Positions 23,326-35,212 are shown, counted from the stretch's first letter. The stretch is 64,000 nt of DNA from Deroplatys truncata (GCA_030765065.1 CM060989.1:34277501-34341500), one strand, 5' to 3'. The notes: generated from the sequence alone by a model not told the origin. Translations and numbers: made by a program.

Positions 23326-24225
23326 CGAGGATTGTTTGAAAAGTTCTCGGAGTGACGTACTAAATAACAACTGACCTCATCCAAAATATTTTTATTTTTC
23401 AATGCAGTCCCCCTGTACACTAATGCACTTGGTCCATCGATGTTCCAAGGCCTTTATTCCATCTTAAAAATGAGATGCTTCCAGGCCTGCAAAATACTCA
23501 TCAACTCTGGCTATCAGTTCTTCATTTGAAGAGAACCTCTGTCCACCAAAGGAAATTTTTGAGCTTAGGGAAGAGATGGAAGTCTGATGGAGCCATATCA
23601 GGTGAATAAGGTGGGTGTGGCAACAATTCATACCACTGTTCATGGATTTTTGCTATGGCAAGATCATGCAGTTTTGATCCTTTGTTAACAGTCATGGCAT
23701 CCACCTACAACATAATCTTTTCATACCCAATTCCCCAGTCAAAATGTGATATGCCGTTTCAGACGTTATCCCTAGAGCATCAGCAATATCTCGCACTCTG
23801 AGTTGGCAATCCTCCAAAACCACATCGTACACTTTTGTAATCACTTCTGGGGTAGTGACACATCTTGGCCAACTCATCATCTTCTAAGCTCTCCCGACCA
23901 AATTTAAACTCATTGGTCCACTTGGCAACAGTTGAATATGAAGGAGAAGAGTCCCTCAGTGTGTTCTGAAAATCGGCATGAATTCCATTTGCTTTCATAC
24001 CTTCCTTTACGAAGTACTTTGTCACTGCTCGAAACTCAAGTTTTTTCCATCTTTTAAAATCACTACACGCGAACAATAGTGTCTCATCAGCACCACAGCT
24101 GTATACCCAGAGAACTGATATGCTACTTGTTTACTCAGGAAGGATGGCTCATTATTACATCTGATTTGGATAGCAGTAGCAATGACATCTGTTGTTGATT
24201 CCAAGAACTTTTCAAACAACCCTTG
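23326..24225 (-). mobile_element. mariner element with internal deletion (second family)
   Basis: TIRs CGAGGATTGTTTGAAAAGTT (left) and AACTTTTCAAACAACCCTTG (right) are flanked by TA (23324-23325, 24226-24227). On the minus strand the transposase N-terminus reads LEFRAVTKYFVKEGMKANGI, SYSTVAKWTNEFKFGRESLE, and after a frameshift VRDIADALGITSETAYHILT and LGMKRLCCRW. It then jumps to KLHDLAIAKIHEQWYELLPH, PPYSPDMAPSDFHLFPKLK and GGQRFSSNEELI. The part carrying the first two catalytic Asp residues is missing; the third (APSD) remains. The element is 900 bp against about 1.3 kb, with frameshifts and a stop. It is non-autonomous. Confidence 0.85.
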
Positions 24226-24227
24226 TA

Positions 24228-25531
24228 AAAAATGTTGCGGGTAAAAGATTATTGAAATGTTTGAGTCATTATTCAGATAAAAAATTATAGAAAAACAGAT
24301 ATCATGCAAAACAATAACTTATTCAAAAAAATACTTATTTGATTCTTCCAATAACCAATCACCTAAAATTTAATCTAAAATAAATTAATGATATATAGAT
24401 ATTTCATTCAATTTTTCTAGTACATAATCACTAATTCCAGTATATTCAGTATGTAAAGAAAATTGAGTATCAGTAGACACCCTGTTTTAGGCATGTATTC
24501 AATAAAAGGGACAACTTTTATATCAAATGTTTGTATATTTCATTTGAATCTTCAAACAATTATAAAGATGACTAAACAAACCGGAATGAAGTACATAGTG
24601 AATTATTTTTCTTTATCTCTTTGGTAATAATACTGGCATTACATAAAATATTTTGGGCATTTAATGCCTAATTGATTTTCAAGAAATTATTATGCAAAAT
24701 GTTTAAGTAAGTTCTGTTAAAGTAACAAATAATTATGTACATATTTTAAGAATAACTTTATTGCACACATTGATGTTTATCTTTCCAGTAAAGAAAATAA
24801 TAACTTAAACCACATATTTATAGTTCCTCTGCAGTATAGAATATGTTAAATACATTGCAACTCAAAGAAAAATATATTTATCATGTATAATATAAATATA
24901 CCAGCCAGAAAAAAAAAAGGTAACAGAAAATTACAACTAGTACTAAAATAGTTTATTTGTATTATTTTAATCTCATTATAGCTTATTGTAATGTACACTA
25001 TAAATTGCATCAAATTATATTCAATACAACATACATATAATACAACATATTACATATAAAATGGCAGCTTATATACTTTTTAAACTTATGTGAAAAGAGT
25101 GCTGTTTATACATAGCGCAACAGTTTACCCAGATATTGAAGTACTTGTTGAAAAGAAGGCAGAATCCTGCAGTACTATTACTTTTTTCTATGGCTTAAAC
25201 AAAGGAACCATATATGACACTTGAAATATGCCAACTTTAAGTAAAAAGGAACTGTAGAGCTTTTGCCCGTGGCTGAACATAGTAAGCTGAATGGTATTTA
25301 ATTGAAACTATTATAGCACAAATAACTTTCTGTCTTTGACCTTTCCCTGTTTAAAATTCACGAGTTCATATAATGGTATGGCATGTAATATTATATTGCA
25401 TTAGCTCTGCTCTTAAATATTGCCTAGAAATGTCTATACCTACTATGTTTATCCACAGGGCCCCCTTAGTGTAATGAGGTTTTTTTATTTCCTGAAATGC
25501 TTTCAGACACACTATGACAAAGGGAAATTTC
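24228..25531 (-). other. PIKfyve: PIKfyve 3' untranslated region and downstream DNA
   Basis: AT-rich sequence directly after the PIKfyve stop codon, without transposon motifs. A minus-strand AATAAA (plus-strand TTTATT near 24752-24760, context AATAACTTTATTGCACAC) is one candidate cleavage signal, and others exist. The 3' end cannot be placed without transcript data. Confidence 0.4.
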
Positions 25532-25728
25532 TTAACAATCTAGACCTTTCCCTAAACCTGTCCATCTATCAGGCACTGGCAGGAAGTATCGATGCATGGC
25601 AGCTATGAATCGTGCACGGTAAAGTTCTGGAGAAACAATTGTTGGCTGTTTTCCTTGTCCGCCAAGAAAACCTGTGGACTTCACCATTGTTTCCAATTTT
25701 TTGTCCCAGGTGAATGTTCGAATGTAAT
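25532..25728 (-). CDS. PIKfyve: PIKfyve terminal coding exon
   Basis: Last coding exon of a PIKfyve/Fab1 phosphatidylinositol-3-phosphate 5-kinase, the endosomal enzyme that makes PI(3,5)P2. After the acceptor TTTTACAG the exon gives DYIRTFTWDKKLETMVKSTG, GGQGKQPTIVSPELYRARF and YFLPVPDRWTGLGKGLDC, then TAA at 25532-25534. DYIRTFTWDKKLE, PT-VSPELYR-RF and the WTGLG---C end are hallmarks of this family's C-terminus (from general family knowledge). The first two bases complete the Asp codon begun by the exon at 30372-30533 (phase 1), and the reading is clean. The 4.6-kb intron upstream holds a LINE with an inserted mariner and a second LINE fragment. Confidence 0.93.
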
Positions 25729-25740
25729 CTGTAAAATGAA

Positions 25741-27590
25741 ATAATAATCTTTATTAGCTTATAGATGTTTTACAAGTTTCAAGCCTCGTCAAAAGAACAT
25801 ATTTACAATTTATTTACAATTCATCTATTCCATACAAGCATTTATTTTATTATAAAGAATGTTTTTAACTTCCTTTGAAATACATTATCACTTAATACTT
25901 TTAATTCATTCAGTAGCTTGTTGTACAAAATTTTGCCCATTGTCAGGGGACCCTTCTCAGTGGCTTTTTTATTTACATTTTCTCTGTAATATGGGGGTGG
26001 ATCAAAAAGTAACGCACAATAACTTTTTCACAAAAAAGTTTAATAGTTAAAACAACAACAAAAAATCACAAATGAACTTATACCTTTTATCTACTTTTCG
26101 ACATAGTCACCAAGTTTCTCAATACATTTCTCCCATCGTGATACCAGTTTCAATATGCCCTGTTCGTAGAAGTCCCTTTCCTTGGAGTATAGCCATCTGT
26201 GGACTGCTGATTTCACTTTCACATCTGTTGTAAAGTGTTGGCTAGCCAGAAATTTCTTCATGGGACCAAACAGATGAAAGTCCGACAGTGCAAGGTCCGG
26301 ACTGTATGGTGAATGCTGGAACACCTCCACACCAAATTTAGTGATTTTCTGACGAACATCAGCAGCAACATGGGGGTGAGCATTGTCATGAAGAATTTTG
26401 ACATCGTCAGGATTCATGTTGTGGCATTTGTCACGAAGGGCATGGTGCAACTTCACCAAAATTTTCATGTAGACTGCAGCATTCACAGTGGTATCGTGTT
26501 CAGCAAAGTCCACCAATACAACACCATGCATATCTCAGAACACCGTCACAAGCACTTTCCTAGCAGATTGAGTCACTTTGAATTTTTTCTTCACTAGGGA
26601 ACCAGCATGTTTCCACTCCATACTTGCCTGCTTGGTTTTGGGCGTGTAGTGGTATGCCCACGACTCATCCCCAGTGAGAATTCCTTTCAGAAAGTTATGT
26701 CCTTCTGCGGTGTACCGCGTTAGGTGATCCAAGCTCGTCATCATTCGCTGGCTCTTGTGGTAGTCTGTCAGGTTCTTAGGCACCCTGCAAGCACTAAGCG
26801 AGCATGTGTCATGAACAATATTGTATACTGCACCCTAGGAAATGTTGAACTGTTGCAATAAGGTTTGCAGTTGCAGGTCGTTCAAAATTGCCACCTCAAT
26901 GCCTCTGACATTCTGTGGGGTTTCAAATGTTACTGGCCTCCCAGAGCATGGCAAATGACTAAGGTTCACACAGCCCTCTAGGAAGAATGCAAACCACCTG
27001 GAGTCATTGCTATGGTCCATACAATCATCCCCATACATGCCACGTATGTCCCTGAGAATATCACTAGTTTATGCTCTTTGGCCCACAAATATCGAACCAC
27101 ACCTCTCTGCTCTTCACACGTGGACAACAGTAACTTGCGCGCCATCTTTGTTGCGCAGTTCACGCTTCTCTCGCTATAGCCACTCATGAAACAAAAAATA
27201 CCCTCTGTAGTGAAAACTTCAAACTATATCTGTGTGCAATTGCAACATTCCAGCTGCAATACCAGGCAGAAAAAAATTATTGGGTATTACTTTTCGATCC
27301 GCCTCGTAATTATTTTGTGTTCTTGTACTATACTTATGACTATCTTTTATCTGTACAGCATTTTTACTCACTACAAGCATAATTTCCTTATATACATACA
27401 ATGAAACAATAGTCAATATTTTGGCTTTGACGAAATGACTCTCTACTATGTACATTAAATATACATCTTATGCATCTCTTCTGCAGTACCAGTAATCTAT
27501 TTACATTTGTCATACTTGAGTTACCCCACACCTCTATTCCATATTGAGTACTCCATAATACACTGTTTCTAATTAATTTGTTTTAACAGT
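25741..27590 (-). pseudogene. CR1/Jockey-like LINE 3' part, split by a mariner
   Basis: On the minus strand, 27590-27309 reads YGIEVWGNSSMTNVNRLLVL, QKRCIRCIFNVHSRESF, a frameshift, then KILTIVSLYVYKEIML and YSTRTQNNYE. The frame continues after the mariner at 25989 as YRENVNKKATEKGPLTMGKI, LYNKLLNELK and FQRKLKTFFIIK, with a stop. The 3' UTR has TTGACGAGGCTTGAAACTTG and AATAAAG before 25741. The break at the TA of NNYE/YREN matches the mariner target site exactly. The polarity is the same as the gene, and it sits about 13 bases from the terminal exon's acceptor. Confidence 0.75.
25992..27306 (-). mobile_element. Full-length but inactivated mariner
   Basis: 1315 bp with TIRs TGGGGGTGGATCAAAAAGTA and, inverted, CGAGGCGGATCGAAAAGTAA, flanked by TA (25990-25991, 27307-27308). 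The minus-strand transposase begins near 27189 (MSGYSERSVNCATKMARK). After frameshifts it gives the HTH region, then LTGDESWAYHYTPKTKQASM (first Asp), a stop after VLVTVF, then DMHGVVLVDFAEHDTTVNAA, ILHDNAHPHVAA (second Asp), SPYSPDLALSDFHLFGPMKK (third Asp) and CIEKLGDYVEK with a stop at 26091. All three catalytic Asp residues are present, but a stop and frameshifts split the protein into four parts. Confidence 0.9.
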
Positions 27591-27839
27591 TCAAATTTTC
27601 CAACATTCATTTACAACTTATAGCAATAAAGATATACACATATGTAACTTGAAGATGAGGGGTTTTATAGTTCAATGCAGATAAAATAATGCCTAAGGAT
27701 GGCAAGCACAGTTCAAAAAGAGAAGTAGAGAAAGAGAAATGTGACTATAAAGATTATCATTTTGTTCATCCTTAATAACCATGTTTATTCAACTTAAATA
27801 TAACCCAAGTGTGAAATTCCAGAATAATATTATTCATAT

Positions 27840-28998
27840 TTCAGTAACATAATAACAGAAGCTGTAAAAACAACACCAATTACAGTACTACAAAGCTTCA
27901 CAAAAAAACATGGCTATAGAATTGGAACACGAGTTGAAAGCAATTACTCTAGCACAAAAACTGCAAGTCAGTGGAAACAGATACAAGTGGTACCATGCAG
28001 CAGACACTATAAGTAATTTAAAAACTCAAATAAGCTTCAGAAAATATATTAATAACTTAAAATATCAGAATATAATTACAACAAATATAATAGCAACAGA
28101 GGTAACGAGTCCAATAGAATATACTGATATACAATATCAGAATGACCTGATATATACAATACACAAGCAAAACAATATACCAGATGAAATGAGAGTCATA
28201 GCAATAGCTACAGAAAATGAAAGATACCCAGAAAAAGAATGCCTCCAAATATATACAGATGGATCCGTCATCAATAAAAAAAAAACACTGATGCAGGAGT
28301 ATATTGTAAATATTTTGCACAGTATCTAACATTAGAAGAAATGTCAAACCACTATGATGGAGAATTAACAGCTATAAAAGCAGCATTACAGAACATTTTA
28401 TATAGACCATACATAAAACAAAAAATAATCATCTTATCAGACTCAAAATCAGCCATAATTGGGATAGTAAATTACAATAATAAAACAACAAGAAATATTA
28501 AAGAAATAAGAAGCTTAATTAAAGCAGTTGAAACAAGAAACCATGTCACTCTACAATGGATCCCAGCTCATGTCGGACTTTTGGGCAATGAACATGCGGA
28601 TCAATTAGCAAAGAAAGGTGCAATACAACAAATAAAACCAGTAAGACAAATAGAAATAAATAAACATTAAATAGCATTAAACAACATTTTAAAAGACAGC
28701 AGAGCCTTGATGAAGAAGATAAATTAAAAGATAAAGATTATAAGAATATTAAAGATAGAGTTGATATACAAAAAATGCCAAGGAAGACTGCAGCGGCCTT
28801 ATTTAGGATGGAAACTGGCCACGATTGCCTCGCAGAACACCTCTACAAGAGATGATGCCTACCTACACCCAAGTGCAATCTCTGTGAAGAAGATGTCATC
28901 CTGAACAAACAACATCTTGCCAAATGCAAAGGCCTTAAAAGTGATAACTTACAGACTTTATATTGGGAAGCCAGAGGGAAAATGATGCAGATCAATTA
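27840..28998 (+). pseudogene. LINE RNase H and C-terminal zinc-finger remnant
   Basis: Begins with EAVKTTPITVLQSFTKKHGY, a post-RT segment, then after a frameshift NLKTQISFRKYINNLKYQN. The RNase H domain follows with all four acidic motifs readable: IYTDGSV, DGELTAIKAAL, ILSDSKSAI, and WIPAHVGLLGNEHADQLAKK (28256-28620). A frameshift falls within it at about 28310. The C-terminal region gives FRMETGHDCLAEHLYKR, a stop, then CNLCEEDVILNKQHLAKC. Endonuclease and RT are absent. It lies antisense in the last PIKfyve intron. Confidence 0.7.
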
Positions 28999-30371
28999 AT
29001 CCCCAGTGCCATTGGTCAACAACATCTTCATATTTCATAACATTGCAAATTACAGATTGTATATTTATACAGAGCTTTTGTTTCAAAGTGCTATACAGAA
29101 GTTGATGTGTTGTGAGAATGTGTTTCAGTGTTATAGTATGTTAATGCCGATGCCAAAGAGCCTGTATACTCACACAAATCTATGTGGCAAGAAACTCTTG
29201 TAGAGAAATGAGAAGGTGATCTGATGTTTGTGCTCCTTACATAGAAATGGTTCATAATCTTATGAATGGATTTGGGGAAACAGGATCCATTTTACTTTCT
29301 ATCTGTTTTCAGTAATTTTACAGGATACACCAGAAGAGGAGGTTGAGAAAATTATGTAATGGAAATCAATGGAATCAAGAATTATTTTATGTGTTATCCA
29401 TTCTTAGAAGCGCTATTCAGTCTATTTAGAAGGAAACTAGGCTGCGATTGTCCACGAGCTTAGCAATTATTTCTATCATGATATAAATCTAACAAAACAA
29501 TATTACATGGTTGTGGGTTCTAATGGGTTATACAAGTATGCTGATATGAAAGTAAAAAATATAGTGTTAAAACCATTTATTTATGGTCTTTTAATAGACT
29601 GTATATAAACACTTTTCATTAACAAATAAGAAACCTTATTTTTAAAATGCATGCTCATTTAATAATATAATGAGCTGAAAGACACACAATTAAGAATATT
29701 TGACTTTGTTCCATACTTACCTTTGCTGACTAGTTTACGGTTTGGCCATTAGTAGGAGCTTTATGGCTATTGTAGCTCATGGAGTTCATCCATGGGCTGT
29801 CAATGTTAGTGCAAACAATACATAAGATAAAAATGACATACAGAACAAATATGATAGCATAGGCCACGAGACCACAATGAGCAACAATGAAATCACAGGA
29901 TCCTGTGGTTTTGAGATTTGCAAAAAATTAGTTTAAGGTTAATGTGTATATATGAAATGGATTCAAATAATGGGTGGCAAACTGGGCATTTGCCATCTCT
30001 AACATTGCCATTCTTGCGGATTACACAAATATGGTTAGGAGGCAGTTTCCTTCATACATACACAGTATTAACAAAATGGAGTAATTTGTTAACACATTGT
30101 AATGGTTCTACTATTTAAGAAAGTGTCTAAAATGGGTGGGTGGGGCTTAGAACCATCTAAGTATTCACATCTCCTCTTAAAACCATTATTATATGCATTT
30201 TCCTTCCCTAAGTTACTATTTTGTATTAAATTAATTAGAAGGTAAGTATGGAACTATTGTCATAGTATTAGTTGCTTTGCAGTTAATTATAAAACGCTGT
30301 TAAAATATGTTTGCAAAACTAAATTATGAAAGCGCAGTCAATGTCAGCTATAAGAGCAGTTTCTCACTTAC
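28999..30371. other. Intron sequence, nothing recognised
   Basis: AT-rich intron. ATCTAACAAAACAATATTAC at about 29486 also occurs at about 21484, and TTTATTTATGGTCTTTT (29576) occurs inverted at about 21510. A small unclassified repeat probably sits at both sites. Confidence 0.35.
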
Positions 30372-30533
30372 CAATAATGCCCACTACCAGCTCTCTACGC
30401 TTTTTATCCAGCCCTACTAGAAGAGAATAGTCCATGACCGACTGTGATGCTAGAAACTGTGTGTCGTTGTTTATTGCTTGTGTCAGCACAGTTTTAGAAT
30501 GAGGCAAAATATACAGCGGATCATCACAGGTTC
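30372..30533 (-). CDS. PIKfyve: PIKfyve kinase-domain exon
   Basis: A 162-bp exon between TTACAG and GTAAGTGAG. With one base from the previous exon it reads RTCDDPLYILPHSKTVLTQA, INNDTQFLASQSVMDYSLLV, GLDKKRRELVVGII and one base of the next Asp codon. MDYSLLVG is the conserved PIP-kinase core motif, where an Asp binds ATP-Mg in the family; PLYI-PHSK is typical of PIKfyve rather than the type I or II PIP kinases. Phase 1 at both ends joins exactly to the exons at 35213-35545 and 25532-25728. There are no stops. Confidence 0.93.
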
Positions 30534-30675
30534 CTGTAATTAGATTTATATCTATGAAACATGTACACCAAGCAACACCATTCTTATTAGCCTACTGTAG
30601 GGATGTGACAAACAGTTATTTTCAAGTAACAGTTATAACTGCGCAGTTACAGTGCATTAGCATGTAACCTTACTA

Positions 30676-31790
30676 CTGTCCATTCCAAACCAGAGTTCCT
30701 CTGATGTAAACAAAAGCACATGCTTCTACTTGTCACGAACCTAAGAACACACTCTTACGCCAACGCAAATAGTTACTTAATAAATGTATTCTATCATGAA
30801 ATATTGGGGCAGGAAAGGTGTAGAACTGCAGATTTAATTGCAGTTATCATAAGAACTCATTGCTAAAGGTAATAGATATATACTAATTGTTAAGAGACTA
30901 CAAAATGTGATTTTTGTCTGCTACTGCGCTAACGCCCAGAGCATCTTGCTTGTTCATACCAACTGTATACATGACTGCCATTCTCCTACATATATGAGAA
31001 ATGCAGCAATGAATTCTCAGAGGTGCTTTATAAGTACCGAGTAAACACTTTCATAATACAGGAAATATGATAAGCTAAGTCATTGATATACTCTAGCACA
31101 AGTATGCGCAACTCATGTCAAATCTTATGATTTAGTCATTGGTATTTGAGTTCTCATGGCTGAGCAAGGTGCATGTAGAGCAAATAAACTGTTCAAATAC
31201 AAAAGCGGGAAACCGTTAAAAAATGGCAAAAAACAAACAATACTTAATGTATTCAACTCACTATTAGAAAAATACCCCACACTTGCATTAGTGGATATTA
31301 TGAAACTAATATCCGATTTTACAGGCGTTTCAGTGAGAAGTGTAACTAAAGTGTGCAGGGAATATAAACAAATATTGTAGAACATAATAGAAGAGAAGAA
31401 TCAAATGTGGGAACTTGTTTTGTGTGCGAGAGTGCTGTGGATAAGCTTGTCATTAACTTGGAGAATAGTTCTGATTCCAATATTGCAGCTGAGTCATCTT
31501 CGGAGGATTCAGATTTGGGTGTTGCACTTTTGCCTGACAATTGTGATTAAAGTAAGTAAAATGTTCATTTCCGCATGCTTATAAAATTGATTGTTACTTC
31601 AGGATGCATTTTGAACTATGATTCTCAGGCCTTTTTATAGATTGAAACAGTGTTCAACTTTAAGTGATATGTAGCAAGCACATGAGAGAGGAACAAGCAG
31701 CCATTAGGGGCGGGGATTGCGAACTACTTCCGCACGGATAATACAAAGAATTTGTTTACAGTGAGAGGCACTCTGGTTTGGAATAGACAG
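30676..31790 (+). mobile_element. Family C element (TA-target, non-autonomous), copy 1
   Basis: Inverted ends CTGTCCATTCCAAACCAGAG (30676) and CTCTGGTTTGGAATAGACAG (to 31790), each flanked by TA. A second copy of almost the same length is at 52678-53788. The TA duplication points to the Tc1/mariner/IS630 superfamily. It carries two short coding pieces, but the catalytic middle of a transposase is absent, so this is a deletion derivative. It is nested in the hAT-like MITE. Confidence 0.8.
31156..31380 (+). CDS. Helix-turn-helix N-terminal fragment of a transposase (family C)
   Basis: A 74-codon frame: basic N-terminus (KYKSGKPLKNGKKQTILNVF), then YPTLALVDIMKLISDFTGVS and VRSVTKVCREYK. The pattern K--KQ-IL-VFN-L ... 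TGVS-RSV--V--E matches the DNA-binding start of DDE transposases in the IS630 superfamily. From 31404 a second frame (GTCFVCESAVDKLVINLEN, then an acidic SSSEDSDLGVALLPDNCD end at about 31550) looks like the same protein's C-terminal tail. The copy at 53162 has a stop and frameshifts in the same frame. Whether the short protein is made is unknown. Confidence 0.5.
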   Translation: MAEQGACRANKLFKYKSGKPLKNGKKQTILNVFNSLLEKYPTLALVDIMKLISDFTGVSVRSVTKVCREYKQIL

Positions 31791-32661
31791 TAGTAACAAT
31801 TGAGTTATTTGTTTTTTATCATACTTGCAGTTACATTATATTAACAGTTACCAGTAATGATTAGAAGTAACTACGTTTTAATATGAATGATATCTGTGCT
31901 TACAGGCCCATGCATATTTTGCTACCAGACAGCATTAATTGTTCTATCATACTCATCTACCTGCAATGTACAAAAGCTCATGCACCTATAGTCGTATGTG
32001 AGTAACCATCTTAATGCAATGCAATGCTGACTGACATGTCATCAATGGCCAGTGACCTATGTTCGAAGCAATAAGCAGCATGCTGCAATAAACAAATATG
32101 TACTTACAACTCCGTGCGAGGATGACTTAAGTTGTAAATGAATGGTAACTAGTTCCCAAAAAGCAATACCAATGCCATGCATATGCAGTGAATGATGTCA
32201 TCCAGGCTTGGTATCTGTCTCATTTCTTCCATAACCGTTAACATGATAACCAGTTGTCATCGTTACTTTGGTAACTGTTATTGGTTAACTAGTTACTTTG
32301 TATTCATTACTTTGGTAACTGTTACAAAGTAACCACTACATTACTTTCTGTCATCCCTAGCCTACTGTGTTGCAAACAGCTTAAGTACAGCAATTTTTTT
32401 CTAGTTCTAAGCTTGTTATGAAAATAAGTACATTAAAATATTAAATGGAAACAAAAGTAGGAAACAAATTAATTGTTTCTGCATATTCTTATTACTGCAT
32501 ATACTTTTTATGCTAACCATATGTAAAAACTGAAGCTAATAACAGTGAAGCAAATACACAAATATATTACAAATTACTTGTGACAAAACTTCTTATCTTT
32601 TTTAAAATATGAATTCAACAGGACATGTTTTGTAATCATTTATGAAATATGTAATGTTGTA

Positions 32662-33925
32662 CAGGGTGATTTATGAAGAACTGATACATTTCTTTCTTTA
32701 ATTATTCTGTTCGGAATTCACTCAATGCCCCAATTTTAGCACCAAATTAAGCAGAATGTTCTGGAGCTTCGATTGTCTGTCACTAGATGTGCAAATGTTT
32801 ATGTTTTATTCATAATTGTTAGTTTTACTGTCGGTAACTGTTTTTGAGATTTTGTTCTAATCAACATGAAAATGGAGTAAACATTAAATGAGAGACTTTT
32901 CCTTGTAAAGCAATACTGGATTAAGAATTCAAATAATACAGCTACTCAAAGGGCAAACCAGAAAGAATTTGGTGTTTGGAATCCTCCCCAAAGAAACACA
33001 ATACTGGAACTGGTAAACAAATTGGAAATAACTGGATCTCTGGTGAGTGAAAAAGGCAAAACTTGTTTATATAGGCTTCCCACAATTGTTGTTGACATAA
33101 GAGCACGACAGTCTGGATCAGTCACCCAAAAAATCATTAAGGCGTTTGTCGCAGGAGACAGGGTACAGCTACTCAATGTGTCAGAGAGCTGTGAAAAATG
33201 CAGGCCTAAAGCCGTATAGGATTACAGTTGTCCATCAGTTACAGGAACCAGATAAAGATAGACGACTGAATTATTGTTGTTGGTTTCAGGCGTTCATTGT
33301 GCAAAATCCTTCCATATTGTCCATCACATGGTTCACAGATGAAGTATGGTTCCATTTATCCGGCTATGTGAACTCAAATAACTCACGCTATTGGGCCAGC
33401 GAAAATCCACATGTTATTCATGAAGTACTTATGCACCCAGTTAAAATCGGAGTTTGGCGTGCAATATCCGCACAGAAAATAGTGGGACCAATTTTTTTTT
33501 TAAATATGCCATACATCAAATGAATCCATGGCACTAATTGCAAGTTTCTTTGGCGACCGGATAATTTCCAAGAACCTGTGGCCACCGAGATCTCTGGATT
33601 TGACATTGTCGGACTTCTTTCTATGGGGTTACTTAAAAGACAGGGTTTATGCCACACGTTCCCAGACATTGGATGATCTGAAGCACAACATTACACGGGA
33701 GATTCAAGCTATTGACAACAGAGTCCTCCAACGAGTGGCCAGTAACATGGAACGACGTGTTGAGTTGTGCCTTATGCAGGATGGAGGACATTTTCAACAT
33801 TTGCTATAGAGGTAAATAATCTCCCAAACTTCCTCTGCATTTCAGGTATAATAAGTTGTTGCTAGCATAACTCGTTTTGAAACAATTAAAGAAATAAATG
33901 TGTCAGTTCTTCATAAATCACCCTG
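32662..33925 (+). mobile_element. Tc1/mariner-superfamily element lacking a catalytic segment
   Basis: Near-perfect inverted ends CAGGGTGATTTATGAAGAAC (32662) and GTTCTTCATAAATCACCCTG (to 33925), flanked by TA. On the plus strand the transposase starts near 32866 (MKME, a stop, TLNERLFLVKQYWIKNSNN), then LEITGSLVSEKGK. After frameshifts it gives LSQETGYSYSMCQRAVKNAG, ITWFTDEVWFHLSGYVNSNN (first Asp) and GVWRAISAQKIVGPIFF. It then skips the FQQDGA-type motif, and WPPRSLDLTLSDFFLWGYLK (third Asp) ends DGGHFQHLL at 33809. The second catalytic Asp is deleted. It lies in the 4.7-kb PIKfyve intron, antisense to the gene. Confidence 0.85.
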
Positions 33926-35212
33926 TATTTGTAATACATAACAAGTACCTGACAATGTAATCAATGGTTACTAAACATGTCCTACTGAATTATATTTTAA
34001 AAAATATAAATGAAGCATGGTCATTAAGTATTTATAAGTAATTTATAATATACCGCTATTTCTCGATACTCGATACCAATATTGATTTTTGACAACTGAT
34101 ACTTGATACGCACTTTATAAAAACCTGTAAAGGCAATAGCTTGTTCAATGAATTCATTTTTATTAGTAGTTTTCTGTGTATAAATGCATGTAACCAATTT
34201 TGTACTGTATGCTAATTCTGAAATTGCTCCTGTTTGACAATCTCCAATTGGCGCAATTTTTTACCTTGATAATGCGACAGGTTATATATCCCCTATTGTT
34301 AGTAAAGAAGAATGATGATAATTTATTTGCTTCCCTTTTTATGTAACTATATTTTGTAGTGAAAACTTTCTTTTTAAGAATTTTCTATCCATAGAAAAAC
34401 AAATACTACAAATTCTTCTTTATTCTGCAATCAAAAAATAAACAAATATATATATATATTTTGCATGAAACTGAAGCAACTAAAAATAACAAATATTTCC
34501 ATGTGTTGCATTATCTCACATCTTAAGTTGATTTGTTTCTGCTAGATTTCCAGATTTTGGTCACGGAGTAGGTAAATGTAATGGCTGAGAATGAGTCACC
34601 AAGCCAGACTATTGCAGAAATGTGATTTGGTGCATCAGCTAAATCAGCTTCATTCACAACTCAGTTAACGCTGCATGTTACACAAGTACCTCTACTCCTT
34701 CCCCCATTGTTTTACATGTTTTCTTTCAGATACAAGAGTCTATGGAATGTTGCATTGATTCACTCACAGGAAACACAGTCCAGGTCTATCAAGAACTATA
34801 GTCCAGCAACTCTTTGGGGACACATGCGAGGCAATAACGTGAAGTCTTGAATCCCTTCATTCTTTACTTAGTATAAAGTTACACACAACAACTTTCAATA
34901 ACGCAAAATTTAAAAGTATTGAAGGTTTATCTCAAAATACTAGACATACTTTGATACTACCGAGTATCAAGGTCCCTTCCCTATAATATACTTTTTATGC
35001 AGTTTGCAGATATAAAATTTAAATTTCAACACACATTTTCAACTCAATTGTATGAAAAAACGTCATATGCTACAAATTTCCATATCCTTAAGGGTTGACA
35101 TATTCCTCTTTACGCTGAGGCTCCTTTGCAGCATTAGGTGCATTGTCTGCTTTCCTGAAAGACATCAAATTAAAATGTATGGTGTAACTTATAAAAAATG
35201 ACAAATACTTAC
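33926..35212. other. Intron sequence, nothing recognised
   Basis: AT-rich intron of PIKfyve; no supported repeat or ORF. Confidence 0.4.

Larger units (their letters stand above)
30598..32359. mobile_element. hAT-like MITE containing a nested element
   Basis: The ends TAGGGATG (30598) and CATCCCTA (32352-32359) are inverted and flanked by an 8-bp duplication GCCTACTG (30590-30597 and 32360-32367), the size expected for the hAT superfamily. Subterminal sequence is dominated by GTAACAGTTAC-like words (near 30605-30660 and 32230-32345). Without the nested 1.1-kb element it is about 645 bp and non-coding, so it is non-autonomous. It lies within a PIKfyve intron. Confidence 0.75.

Noticed and set aside
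25420..25608. Plus-strand 62-codon frame
   Set aside because: It is antisense to the PIKfyve terminal exon, which has clear homology and splice phase.
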